From the NCBI GenBank assembly GCA_945860375.1, contig CAMAQR010000097.1, forward strand, positions 1 through 8,353: a DNA stretch of 8,353 nucleotides, written 5' to 3'. Below the pieces are notes generated by a model, which was not told where the DNA came from, searched no databases, and worked only from the letters and a program-made list of their open reading frames with translations. Source of the DNA: Pseudorhodobacter antarcticus. Its GTDB lineage: Bacteria > Pseudomonadota > Alphaproteobacteria > Rhodobacterales > Rhodobacteraceae. Within the stretch, counting starts at the first letter, position 1, and every line of letters starts with the position of its first letter. Shown piece by piece: positions 1 to 6,910 of the stretch. Made by a program: the position numbers and the translations under genes.

Positions 1-379
1 AAACATCTCACGGCTGCGCCGACCATGTTCACGGACATAGTTCTTGACTGTCGTATAGCCGCCCTTGAACCCGTGTTCATCCCGCAGCCGCTCAAAAATA
101 CGCTTGGCTGTATGCCGTTGCTTGCGGTTCCGGGTGAGGTCCTCCTGCAACCACTGGTCGATGAACCCGGTGAAGCCGTCCAGCTTGGGCCGCTTGATCT
201 GAGCAGTTCGCTGGTAGCCCCCTCTCGCGCATGCAAGCATGCGCTGCCGGGCAACGGGGCGGGACCGAAATGCTCATCATCTTCTTTACGCGCGCGCGCG
301 AAATCCCAAAATGGCCTGCTGCCGCCCGTTCGCTCATGCCACCTCGACGCGCAAGGCGGACCTTCAAATACAAATCCAC
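1..379 (-). pseudogene. istA: IS21 transposase IstA, N-terminal part, frameshifted and partial
   Basis: IstA is the DDE transposase of IS21 elements and works with the ATPase IstB, which is not in the window. The frame opens with GTG at 379 (protein begins MDLYLKVRLARRGG). It shows the resolvase-like helix-turn-helix around GMSERAAAGHFGISRARVKK and the family-typical SVPP. The reading then shifts: from about 231 down to 1 a different frame encodes GYQRTAQIKRPKLDGFTGF, QWLQEDLTRNRKQRHTAKR and IFERLRDEHGFKGGYTTVK, which is ordinary IstA sequence. Between the two parts lie 37 extra bases containing a perfect 18-bp palindrome, giving a net frame change. The DDE catalytic region would lie outside the window. 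Family assignment is firm; calling it inactive assumes no programmed frameshift, which is not known for istA at this position. Confidence 0.8.
227..244. repeat. Perfect 18-bp palindrome inside the istA frameshift insertion
   Basis: The bases GCGCATGC-AA-GCATGCGC form an inverted repeat with 8-bp arms and a 2-base centre. It lies inside a 37-base segment that separates SVPP from GYQRTAQ in istA, where these residues normally adjoin. The segment may be a small hairpin-type insertion or replication slippage product. Its origin is unknown. Confidence 0.6.
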
Positions 380-496
380 GACTAAAATCTCCCACCCTCC
401 CTGTCGCCAGAAAGGGCTTAAGTGGCAACATTTTACGTTGCCCGCAGCGAGATTATCACGCCACTTCCGTGGCTCACTTTTGCATTGCCGTTCTCA
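380..496 (-). other. IS21 terminal region upstream of istA
   Basis: This non-coding stretch lies between the istA start and the element tip. It holds two inverted repeats: GGCAAC-7-GTTGCC (424-442) and GCCAC-4-GTGGC (460-473). It also has the AAAGTGAGCCAC motif (minus strand, about 471-484), typical of the multiple terminal repeats to which IS21 transposases bind. The istA promoter is expected here, but I cannot point to convincing -35 and -10 boxes. Confidence 0.5.
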
Positions 497-497
497 T

Positions 498-1079
498 TTC
501 ATGGACAGGTTCTTTCCAGATACTGGCATGAGCAATCTGGCAATAGTTCTCCCTGGCCCAGGAGAGGATCGTCCATTTTCTGTTCTCATGGCGAATGCGC
601 TACCAGACAGACACATCTTACATGGGGGTCAATGCTTCCCCCTCACGCTCTACGAACGCGCTGACACCAACGCCGAAGACGACCTGTTCTCGGTGGTCGA
701 GGAGGACGCGCCCCGCTATCGCGCCAGCCACGGCATCACCGACGCTGGCCTCGCCCACTTCATCGCGGCCTATCCAGGCCAGACAATCACCAAGGACGAC
801 GTCTTCTACTACACCTACGGTCTGCTGCACTCTGAAGATTACCGCCGTCGTTTCGCCGACAACCTGACCAAGGAACTGCCCCGCATACCGTGCGTGAAGA
901 AGGCCGCTGACTTCTGGGCGTTCGTCGATGCAGGTCGTCGTCTGGGTGATCTGCACGTCGGCTACGAGAGCGTCGAACCCTACCCAGTGACGATCAGGCA
1001 GGGCGACCTGGCGCTGGCGACGATCGAAGACCCGGTGAAGTTCTTCTGCGTCGAGAAGATGACGTTCGGCAAGGGCAAC
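498..1079 (+). pseudogene. Type ISP-like restriction-modification/helicase enzyme, C-terminal remnant
   Basis: The plus frame through MDRFFPDTGMSNLAIVLPG, GGQCFPLTLYE, GITDAGLAHFIAAYPG, FYYTYGLLHSEDYRRRFADN, LTKELPRIP and FVDAGRRLGDLHVGYE resembles the C-terminal specificity region of large single-chain restriction-modification proteins. These combine helicase, N6-adenine methylase and target recognition (LlaBIII/type ISP, also annotated as DEAD/DEAH helicase family). Full-length members are well over 900 residues; only about 190 residues remain, with no nuclease, helicase or methylase motifs. The 5' side is cut off at the IS21 tip (about 497). The 3' side ends near 1079, after VEKMTFGKGN, where the sequence becomes the antisense of the ATPase gene; the frame stops at 1139. 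An in-frame ATG exists at 528 but no functional protein is expected. Confidence 0.8.
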
Positions 1080-4000
1080 CACGTGTTTGTGGTGGGTCAG
1101 GTAAATCGATTGTCCGGTTTGACCGATCTGGCGCAGTAGGCCACAGGCCGCGGTTGTGCGGGATTCGTCGAAGGTCTCAAAGATATCGTCGCAGAAGAAA
1201 GGCAGAATCGTGCCGCCGGTTGCAACCTGTTCGTAGGCGGCTGCACGTAAAGCGAGATAAAGCTGGAACTTAGTGCCCTTCGACATCTCACGCGCCTTCT
1301 TTGAGCTTCCGCCCACCGACTGGATCGCCACAAGCGCTTCAGATTGGCCTTCCGCCTGGGTGGTGAGCGACGCATAGGCACCGTTGGTCAGGGTGCGGAA
1401 AGCGGTTTCGGTTGCGACCAACATGCCTCCACGATGGGTGTCGCGGTAGCGGCGGAGGGCGCGCTCTGCGAGCAAGTGTGCAAAGCGGTCCTCCAGATAG
1501 CGCAAACTGCCCTCCTGCATTTCGATTTCAATGGTGCGCTGCAGTGCGACCCGTTTTGCGACGTCGGCATCGCCTTGGACATGATCAAGCGCCGCCTGAG
1601 CTTTGGTGCGCGCCTCGATGGCGGTCTCGATGGCTCTGCTCAGGCGGTCTGTTTCACCATATAAAGATGCAAGTGCCGCCTCTGCGTCCTGAAGGGGCTG
1701 GGTTGCAAGCACGGCCTCAGCCGCTTCGCGCGTTGTGACGCCAAGGCGTGCGATCAGTGCGGCCGAATCTTTTGCGATGGTAGCGCGAAGATCGATGGCA
1801 CTCTTGCCTTGCGCCACTGCTGAGCGCAGATCGTGCAACGTTTCAGTTGGAATGTTCGGCGCAAACGCCTCGGCAAGCTGGCGAATCTGTGCATCTTGTG
1901 TGGCAAGCTCCGAAACTGCGGTGGCATGAAGAGCTTGTGTCTCGGACAAGATAACAGTCAGCTCTGCCGACTTTCTCGCAGCCTCGTCAGCGTCGGTCAG
2001 GGATTGGCGGGCCTGTCGGCAGATGTCCAATGCCGCAGAATTGGCGGCAACGCCCAGCAGCACGCCCAGCGGCGTGGCGCGCGTGACGAAGTTGTCCCTG
2101 TCACGCGTCATACCACTGATCTGACGGCTGAGACCGCCGACGGCCTCGTTGATCTCGCGCAGACTGCGCAAGTTCGGCAGCGCATCGTGCAGGTTTTCGA
2201 GCGGCGTGCCGACTGGCAGAGCGGCGGCAGCCCCGGTCTGCCAAAGGTTTTGGGCAGCGTCGAAGGTGCCCTGCGCCGTGTCCATAGCGGACTGGCGAGA
2301 AAAAACCGTCGCGGAGTCTTTGGCACGGGCAGATTGATTGATATGCAGCGCCGCAAGCTGGCTCTTGCGCTTTTGGCTTTGTGCCGCGGCGAGGCGAAAG
2401 AGGGTGTCGACGTCACCGTCTACTGGCATGCCGGGCAAAGCGGATAGTGCTTGCTGAAGGGCTTCGGCATTGCCAATGACCTGCGCCGAAGCATCTTGCG
2501 CGGTCCGCAGTTCGTCCAAGGCGGCGCTTGCGTCAATGTGCTGTCTTACCCAATCGGCCAGATCACTGGCCGACAGATCCAGCGGCAAAGCGAGGGCCGA
2601 AAGACGGTCGTTGCAAGTCGTGACAAGTCCATTGTGGGCTTCGATAGCCAAATTCAAACGGTCCTTTGCTGCAAGCTGTTCAGCCTTGGCCTCGCCTGCC
2701 GCGATGCGCGCCTGGTCAAATTCCGCGATTTCTTGGGTTTGCGCCTGACGCAAAGCGGTGGCCACATCGTCGGTCTGCATGGCGGCAGCGAAGCTGTCGG
2801 CGGTGGTTTCATCCAGCGTTGCGCGGTGGTCGGTCCAACGTGCGTTGCGTTCAGCACGGCGGGTGGTTGCGATTTCATCCGTAACCAGATCGGCGGTTTC
2901 GGTCAGCACACCAACCCGAGCCTGCGTGGTTGCAACCTTTTCGGCAGCCAGAGACAAGGCGCTGCAGAGAGATTCAAGGGTCTGATCTGCCTTGAGGCTG
3001 GCCGCCGCCAGAACTTCGGCCTGTCGAATGGTCAGAGGTGAAGTGGGAAGAGTGCTGAAGATGACTGCGCCACGGCCAAGACCACGCAGTTGCTTTGCGG
3101 CGGATGTGCGGGCAAGAGCAACCCGTTGCAACGCCGCGCGATTGTCCTCAACACATCGGGTGGCGTCAAAGCGCATCAACACGTCGTCCACTTCGGGACC
3201 GATAGTGACGCCAGCCTCAGCCTCAGTCGTCAGACGCGCGGTTTCGCGCAGCAGATCCTGCGCGTTGCGAAATTCATTCTTCGCGGCAGTCAGCTTGTTC
3301 TCTGCATCGCGTAAGGTTTGCAGGCAGCGTTCCAGCCGAAGCAGTACGGGTTCAGGGAGCACAAAGGACGTGGGATCATCACCAGGATCAAGGCCGATGT
3401 CGACCAGTTTGGCACCCATGTCGGCTATGGCCGCCTCGCGTTCCGTGATTCGAATGGGCAAATCAGCTTGCGCACCCTCCATCCGCCCGCGCATATCGTC
3501 CAGCGCAAGGATATCGCCGCGCAGGGCGAGGATTGCTGGTTGCTGGATCAGAGCCTCGCGATCACTCTCGGCTTGCACGATCACCTCAGATTGCCGATCA
3601 CGATTGGTTTGCAGCGCAATACGCGCGGTCATCAACTCAACCAAGGTCTCCGGGTCGATATCTAGGGACAAAGGAAAGTGGCTGATGGGAGCGTGGGCTT
3701 CTTCGGCAGTATGCAGAGCTGTGGCTATGGGGTGGGCCACAATTACTGCGGCGAGTTGCGCTTTGCGGCGCTCGTGATCGTCTTCTGCGGCGCGCGCGGC
3801 CACCTCGGCGGATTTCGCGGCCTCAACTGCGGTGCGCAGGTTGTGGTAAAGACTAGCCGACACATCGATCGTCTTTATCTCGGTCGTCAGCGCATCAAGG
3901 TCGCGCTTCAATCCAGCGAAAATGGTCTTGCTGGCGCTTTTCTTGTAGAAACCTTCGGCCCGTGTGGCGACCAGATCCAAAACCCCTGTCAAATCACCGA

Positions 4001-4472
4001 TGCCGGCTGCCGCTGCGAACAGCAGCCGCCCGATATCACCCTTGCTATTGGTGATCTCATCACCACCAGCCTCGATGGTGGCATCGTCCAAACAAAACAG
4101 CTTGCGGTAATCGTCTTGCGCGATCCCGCCGAGGCATCCTTGCAGGATGGATTCCGGAATCGCATCGCCATGTTTGTCCTGAAGCGAGTTTGTGGTCTTC
4201 TTCAACCGCACCAACTCAGTGGACACACCCTTGATCTCGACCAAACCGCCCACCTGCAGGGTGTTCAGCGGGTGTTTGAAACCATAGCCATCGCGCATTG
4301 GAAAGCCGTAGATCAAACGCAAATAGCCTTCCATCAAGGTGGTCTTTCCCGCCTCGTTTGGCCCATAGATGATATGGAAATCCGATTTGCCGGGCTGCGC
4401 TGGCCCCAGATCGACGCTGCAATCAGTGAAATGACCAAACCGGGTCAGATCAAGGCGGCGCAGGCGCATCAT
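618..4472 (-). CDS. YhaN/SbcC-like coiled-coil AAA ATPase with a foreign C-terminal tail
   Basis: This is an SMC/Rad50-type ATPase of the YhaN group, expected to pair with the metallophosphoesterase encoded just upstream and to drive ATP-dependent DNA-end processing in the cytoplasm. The N-terminus (MMRLRRLDLTRFGHFTD) leads into a Walker A motif, GPNEAGKT, at residues 37-44. Residues of roughly 180-1000 are rich in Ala, Glu, Gln and Leu and look like long coiled coils. The signature-like segment SKGTKFQLYLALR precedes Walker B (ILPFFCDDIFETFDE, D1095-D1096) and the switch histidine region YLTHHKHV (about 1124-1131). All nucleotide-binding motifs are intact and no internal frameshift is seen. 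The start overlaps the upstream stop as ATGA (4469-4472), implying translational coupling. After about residue 1135 the frame is the codon-aligned antisense of the restriction remnant, adding about 149 unrelated residues before TAA at 618-620. The natural C-terminus (probably a couple of dozen residues) is missing, so activity is uncertain. Confidence 0.85.
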   Translation of the reverse strand: MMRLRRLDLTRFGHFTDCSVDLGPAQPGKSDFHIIYGPNEAGKTTLMEGYLRLIYGFPMRDGYGFKHPLNTLQVGGLVEIKGVSTELVRLKKTTNSLQDKHGDAIPESILQGCLGGIAQDDYRKLFCLDDATIEAGGDEITNSKGDIGRLLFAAAAGIGDLTGVLDLVATRAEGFYKKSASKTIFAGLKRDLDALTTEIKTIDVSASLYHNLRTAVEAAKSAEVAARAAEDDHERRKAQLAAVIVAHPIATALHTAEEAHAPISHFPLSLDIDPETLVELMTARIALQTNRDRQSEVIVQAESDREALIQQPAILALRGDILALDDMRGRMEGAQADLPIRITEREAAIADMGAKLVDIGLDPGDDPTSFVLPEPVLLRLERCLQTLRDAENKLTAAKNEFRNAQDLLRETARLTTEAEAGVTIGPEVDDVLMRFDATRCVEDNRAALQRVALARTSAAKQLRGLGRGAVIFSTLPTSPLTIRQAEVLAAASLKADQTLESLCSALSLAAEKVATTQARVGVLTETADLVTDEIATTRRAERNARWTDHRATLDETTADSFAAAMQTDDVATALRQAQTQEIAEFDQARIAAGEAKAEQLAAKDRLNLAIEAHNGLVTTCNDRLSALALPLDLSASDLADWVRQHIDASAALDELRTAQDASAQVIGNAEALQQALSALPGMPVDGDVDTLFRLAAAQSQKRKSQLAALHINQSARAKDSATVFSRQSAMDTAQGTFDAAQNLWQTGAAAALPVGTPLENLHDALPNLRSLREINEAVGGLSRQISGMTRDRDNFVTRATPLGVLLGVAANSAALDICRQARQSLTDADEAARKSAELTVILSETQALHATAVSELATQDAQIRQLAEAFAPNIPTETLHDLRSAVAQGKSAIDLRATIAKDSAALIARLGVTTREAAEAVLATQPLQDAEAALASLYGETDRLSRAIETAIEARTKAQAALDHVQGDADVAKRVALQRTIEIEMQEGSLRYLEDRFAHLLAERALRRYRDTHRGGMLVATETAFRTLTNGAYASLTTQAEGQSEALVAIQSVGGSSKKAREMSKGTKFQLYLALRAAAYEQVATGGTILPFFCDDIFETFDESRTTAACGLLRQIGQTGQSIYLTHHKHVVALAERHLLDAEELHRVFDRRQRQVALPDRHWVGFDALVADVQITQTTTCIDERPEVSGLLHARYAGQFLGQVVGETTAVIFRVQQTVGVVEDVVLGDCLAWIGRDEVGEASVGDAVAGAIAGRVLLDHREQVVFGVGVSAFVEREGEALTPM
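1070..1092. other. Rearrangement junction between restriction remnant and ATPase gene
   Basis: Left of this point the plus strand encodes recognisable restriction-enzyme sequence up to about GKGN. Right of it the minus strand encodes the conserved ATPase C-terminal motif YLTHHKHVVALA. The two genes converge and neither has its own end, so DNA carrying both 3' ends has been lost by deletion or recombination. The exact point is uncertain by some 15 bases, because the few residues on each side fit either parent. Confidence 0.6.
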
Positions 4473-5716
4473 GGTGCTGCATCCGCGTCAGCGCCACGCA
4501 TCGCCGCAGTCATCGCAAGGATAGCATCCTGTGCCAACTGGTCAAGCAAGGCGGCTTGTGCCGCAGGATCAGGCGCAAGAGCCGCGCGGCGGGCTTGCGG
4601 AAGCAGCGACAGCATATGCTCCAGCTCTTGCCGTGCGGCGTTGCGAAAGCCGTCTTCGGTGGCGATCTCTGCCATAATGGCCTGCACCTCGCCCACGGCA
4701 TCGTTCGGGCTGACGGCGGTTGTGGGCGATGTAACAGCAAAGGCCAGCTTCTCGATCCAGATACAACCAGTGTCCTCTGCCAGCTGCTTGAGAATTTCCG
4801 CCCACATATCCCTGTCGCGTCGTAACTGCCACGCGCGCGGCGTGGCTCCAGCCAATGTCAGCCGCAAGATTGCGCAATCGGCAACAGTTGCCGCCTCGGC
4901 CTGCAGATGCGCCCGCAGCCGGTCGCGTATGGCATCATCATCCGCAAGGCCCGCCAGCGTGACAGAGCTTTCGCGGAACTCGACCGACGCGGTGGGTACT
5001 TCCCCGATATCAATCCTGCCCGCATCGATGGTGAGCAATGTCGCCGACTTCGGCCCGGCTTCACCAATGTCGCGCCCCTGTGGGTTGCCAGGCATCACCA
5101 CCCAAGGGGCAGTCGAGTGGACTTGGCGCTTGTGGATATGCCCTAAGGCCCAATAGTCAAATCCGGTTTGCGTCAGATCCGCTACCGAGCAGGGCGCATA
5201 GGGATCATGCCCCGCAGAACCGGTCAGCGACGTGTGCAGCATGGCGATGTTCACCGCGCCCGGCTCTGGTGCCCCGAATTTCGACACGAGACTTTCTGGC
5301 GCATGTTTGTCGCGAAAGCTGACACCGTGGACCCAGACATCGGGTGCGACTTGCACCCTGCCACCGCGGCCATCGAAGACATGTACGTTTGCAGGCAAGG
5401 CAATCTCGCCGGTAATCGGATTTTCGGCGTCATGGTTGCCCTTGATGTAGAACACCTGCACGCCTGCCGCGCGCAGCCGCTCCATCTGGATCGTCAGATA
5501 GGCAGCGGTCTTGGCACTGCGCTCGGCACGATCATAAAGATCGCCAGCGATCAGCAAAGCGGTCACGCCCTCAGCCACACAAAAGTCCACCATCTTTTCC
5601 AAGGACTTCCGCGACGCAGTGATGACGCGCGCCTGCAAATCTGCATCGCGCAAGGCCAGGCTGGAAAGTGGGGAGTCGAGATGCAAATCGGCGGTGTGAA
5701 GGATTTTGGTGGACAC
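4469..5716 (-). CDS. YhaO/SbcD-like metallophosphoesterase, putative DNA repair exonuclease
   Basis: This is a calcineurin-like phosphoesterase of the SbcD/Mre11/YhaO type, 415 residues, matching the usual size of about 400. All metal-binding motifs are visible: TADLHLDSP (D10, H12), AGDLYD (D59), KGNHD (N94, H95), LHTSL (H161) and LGHIHKR (H193, H195), followed by the family-typical VMPGNPQGRDIGEAGPKS. A capping/dimerisation region fills the C-terminal half. I chose GTG at 5716 because AGGAG lies 5 bases upstream and the protein then begins STKILHTADLHLD, as in relatives. An ATG 39 bases further upstream lacks such a site. It is the first gene of a two-gene operon with the ATPase, overlapping it by 4 bases; the pair would form an SbcCD-like nuclease acting on DNA ends or secondary structures. 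Substrate is unknown. Confidence 0.9.
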   Translation of the reverse strand: MSTKILHTADLHLDSPLSSLALRDADLQARVITASRKSLEKMVDFCVAEGVTALLIAGDLYDRAERSAKTAAYLTIQMERLRAAGVQVFYIKGNHDAENPITGEIALPANVHVFDGRGGRVQVAPDVWVHGVSFRDKHAPESLVSKFGAPEPGAVNIAMLHTSLTGSAGHDPYAPCSVADLTQTGFDYWALGHIHKRQVHSTAPWVVMPGNPQGRDIGEAGPKSATLLTIDAGRIDIGEVPTASVEFRESSVTLAGLADDDAIRDRLRAHLQAEAATVADCAILRLTLAGATPRAWQLRRDRDMWAEILKQLAEDTGCIWIEKLAFAVTSPTTAVSPNDAVGEVQAIMAEIATEDGFRNAARQELEHMLSLLPQARRAALAPDPAAQAALLDQLAQDAILAMTAAMRGADADAAP

Positions 5717-5720
5717 GTCG

Positions 5721-5726
5721 TCTCCT
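5721..5726 (-). promoter_or_regulatory. Ribosome binding site that sets the GTG start of the phosphoesterase
   Basis: On the minus strand the sequence reads AGGAGA-CGAC-GTG, with AGGAG 5 bases from the GTG at 5716. It favours the 415-residue start over the longer ATG frame. The 112-bp gap up to the MFS remnant must hold the operon promoter, but I see no convincing -35/-10 pair there. Confidence 0.6.
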
Positions 5727-5828
5727 GCTTGGAAAGGCCATATCTGTAAGCACATGAAATGTTAAAGCTTGGCTCACAATGTTGCTCGAGTTGACAGTGT
5801 TTCATATGCAAAGTCGAGGCGCATCAGC

Positions 5829-6477
5829 ATGACTACCTATGAAGTATTAGGCTTCGATATCACTCCGCTGCCTTCGGCCTCTCAGGCGCTTCGGTCGAAC
5901 CCTACTACCTGTCGTTTCTGGCGCTGTTCTTCTATGTCGGCGTCGAAACTGGCGTGTCGAGCTGGGTGTTGCAGTATTTCGTCGCAGTCTTCGATTATCC
6001 AGCGACCGAAAGCGCGCTTTTGGTCTCGTTGTTCTGAGTGCGGCTGCTGGCGGGCCGCTTTGGCGTGCAGTTGCTCGATCACGGCTTGCGACAGGATCAG
6101 TTACTGATTGGCTTTTCGCTGCTCGCCACAATCACCATCGCGGTGCTCAGCCTGTTTGGCTTTGTGGCAAGCGGCCGGTTCATTCAATCCATCGCCATGG
6201 CGATGGTGCTGTTTTCGGGTCTTGGCTGCTCGATCTTCTATCCGGCGGTCATCACCTTGCTGGGCAAATGCTTTCCGCAGGCGCAAAGTCTGGCGATCGG
6301 TTTTGCAGCAACGGGCGGCGGGGTCGGTGCCTTCGTATTTCCTTTCCTGATGTCAGCCCTTGCGGACGGCTGGGATATTCGCATCGGCTTTGCGACCTAT
6401 GCCGCTTCGGCGTCGCCATGACCCTTGCTGCCATTGGTCTGGCGCGTGCTGCAACCGTAAGCAATCGTTTAGCCTAG
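5829..6477 (+). pseudogene. MFS transporter, C-terminal half, inactivated
   Basis: The sequence encodes the second half of a major facilitator superfamily permease, split over three reading segments. From about 5873 the frame reads FGLSGASVEPYYLSFLALFF and continues through VGVETGVSSWVLQYF until an in-frame TGA at 6035-6037, probably an old TGG Trp codon in a SLFW stretch. The same frame resumes at 6038 (LLAGRFGVQLLDHGLRQDQ) through several hydrophobic segments such as MAMVLFSGLGCSIFYPAVIT and FAATGGGVGAFVFPFLMSAL to a stop at 6419-6421. A frameshift near 6405-6415 restores FGVAMTLAAIGLARAAT, ending at TAG 6475-6477. The N-terminal six helices are absent. The ATG at 5829 (MTTYEVLGFDITPL) is in another frame and looks like the start of a different gene or a deletion scar. 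The substrate cannot be inferred. Confidence 0.8.
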
Positions 6478-6570
6478 GCCCGGACAGCGAAGGAGCTTGG
6501 AATTGTGACTGATTTGGGCACCTTCCATACTATGGAGTTTGAAGCCGCTATCCATTTTCACGCATTGAAG

Positions 6571-6637
6571 TTCCAATTTTGATACATTTGCCATGCATAC
6601 GATCAATCAAATAAATATGTTTCGATTTTGATACATT
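6571..6637. repeat. Pair of direct repeats upstream of hipB (candidate operators)
   Basis: The 13-mer ATTTTGATACATT occurs at 6576-6588 and again at 6625-6637. Extended to 18 bases (6571-6588 and 6620-6637) the two copies match at 16 positions. Their starts are 49 bp apart, in an AT-rich stretch just before the antitoxin gene. The position and duplication suggest binding sites for the HipB-like repressor, which in E. coli represses its own operon. These repeats are not palindromic and differ from the E. coli HipB operator (TATCC-N8-GGATA). Confidence 0.5.
6588..6615 (+). promoter_or_regulatory. Possible hipBA promoter
   Basis: TTGCCA (6588-6593) is followed after 16 bases by AATAAA (6610-6615), a weak sigma70-like pair. 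It lies between the two direct repeats, so a repressor bound to both would cover it. An alternative is TTGCGT (6641-6646) with TATATG (6664-6669) at 17-base spacing, which would force use of the downstream start at 6698. Confidence 0.25.
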
Positions 6638-6644
6638 ATGTTGC

Positions 6645-6650
6645 GTGAGG
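6645..6650 (+). promoter_or_regulatory. Ribosome binding site for the hipB-like gene
   Basis: GTGAGG sits 8 bases before the ATG at 6659. The ATG at 6698 has only a weak AAG upstream and the one at 6638 has none. This decides, with modest confidence, for the 83-residue product. Confidence 0.4.
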
Positions 6651-6658
6651 CATTTTTA

Positions 6659-6910
6659 ATGGCTATATGTTCTAAAATCGTAACATGGCATCTCAAGATG
6701 AAGATCACACTCAACGCCGAAACCTTTGGGGCCCAGATCAAAGCACGCCGCCAGACGCTGAACATGACCCAGGACGACCTAGCGGCCGTTCTAGGGACGA
6801 TCCGGCAGCGTGTGGCCGAGATGGAAAATGGCAAGGCCAGCGCCAAGCTTGCACTGGCTCTGCAAGCCTGCATGGAGCTTGGGTTGGTTGTCGAAGTTCG
6901 TGAGGCATGA
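6659..6910 (+). CDS. hipB: HipB-like antitoxin / XRE-family transcriptional regulator
   Basis: This small DNA-binding protein should bind and neutralise the HipA kinase encoded next and repress the shared promoter. With the start at 6659 it has 83 residues. The HTH (Cro/CI, XRE type) spans about residues 23-75: FGAQIKARRQTLNMTQDDLA, then VLGTIRQRVAEMENGKAS as recognition helix and turn, then ALALQACMELGLVVEV. This order is typical of short HipB proteins. An alternative ATG at 6698 gives MKITLNAETFG and 70 residues, close to the common length, but has a poor ribosome binding site. The stop overlaps the hipA start as ATGA (6907-6910), the usual coupling in such operons. E. coli HipB carries a C-terminal degradation tail; no such extension is obvious here. 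Confidence 0.85.
   Translation: MAICSKIVTWHLKMKITLNAETFGAQIKARRQTLNMTQDDLAAVLGTIRQRVAEMENGKASAKLALALQACMELGLVVEVREA

Larger units (their letters stand above)
1..496 (-). mobile_element. IS21-family insertion sequence, one end (partial)
   Basis: This is the istA-side end of an IS21-family element that continues past the left edge of the window. It is recognised from the istA-like coding remnant (1-379, minus strand) and the roughly 115-bp non-coding terminal stretch before it. On the minus strand that stretch carries the motif GCAAAAGTGAGCCAC, of the kind found in repeated copies near IS21-family ends. The outer tip is placed at about 496, where the minus strand begins 5'-TGAGAACGGC; IS21 elements normally start with TG. 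The exact boundary and the target-site duplication cannot be fixed from one end. Directly beyond it lies the truncated restriction-enzyme remnant, so this insertion or a later deletion probably removed that gene's 5' part. Confidence 0.75.

Noticed and set aside
289..301. Alternating CG run that could suggest Z-DNA or a repeat
   Set aside because: It is explained by Arg/Ala codons in the istA helix-turn-helix.
231..497. Upstream extension of the restriction-remnant frame starting at 231
   Set aside because: These codons are antisense to istA and the IS terminal region. Restriction-enzyme similarity begins only after the IS tip.
3678..5156. Long open plus-strand frame of 492 codons, and others at 2451-3041 and 2992-3777
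   Set aside because: They lie antisense to the phosphoesterase and ATPase genes. Their translations are low-complexity and rich in Arg, Ser and Ala with no known motifs. Such shadows are common in GC-rich DNA.
5791..5796. TTGACA resembling a -35 box before the MFS remnant
   Set aside because: No acceptable -10 element lies 15-19 bases downstream.
6526..6536. Short inverted repeat CCATA-C-TATGG
   Set aside because: Arms of 5 bp are expected by chance and nothing places it as an operator or terminator.
6505..6582. Small frame of 25 codons starting GTG, with AGGAG 9 bases upstream
   Set aside because: The ribosome binding site is good, but the peptide (VTDLGTFHTMEFEAAIHFHA...) resembles nothing I know and its stop falls within the first direct repeat. 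It may be a gene remnant, but is too weak to annotate.
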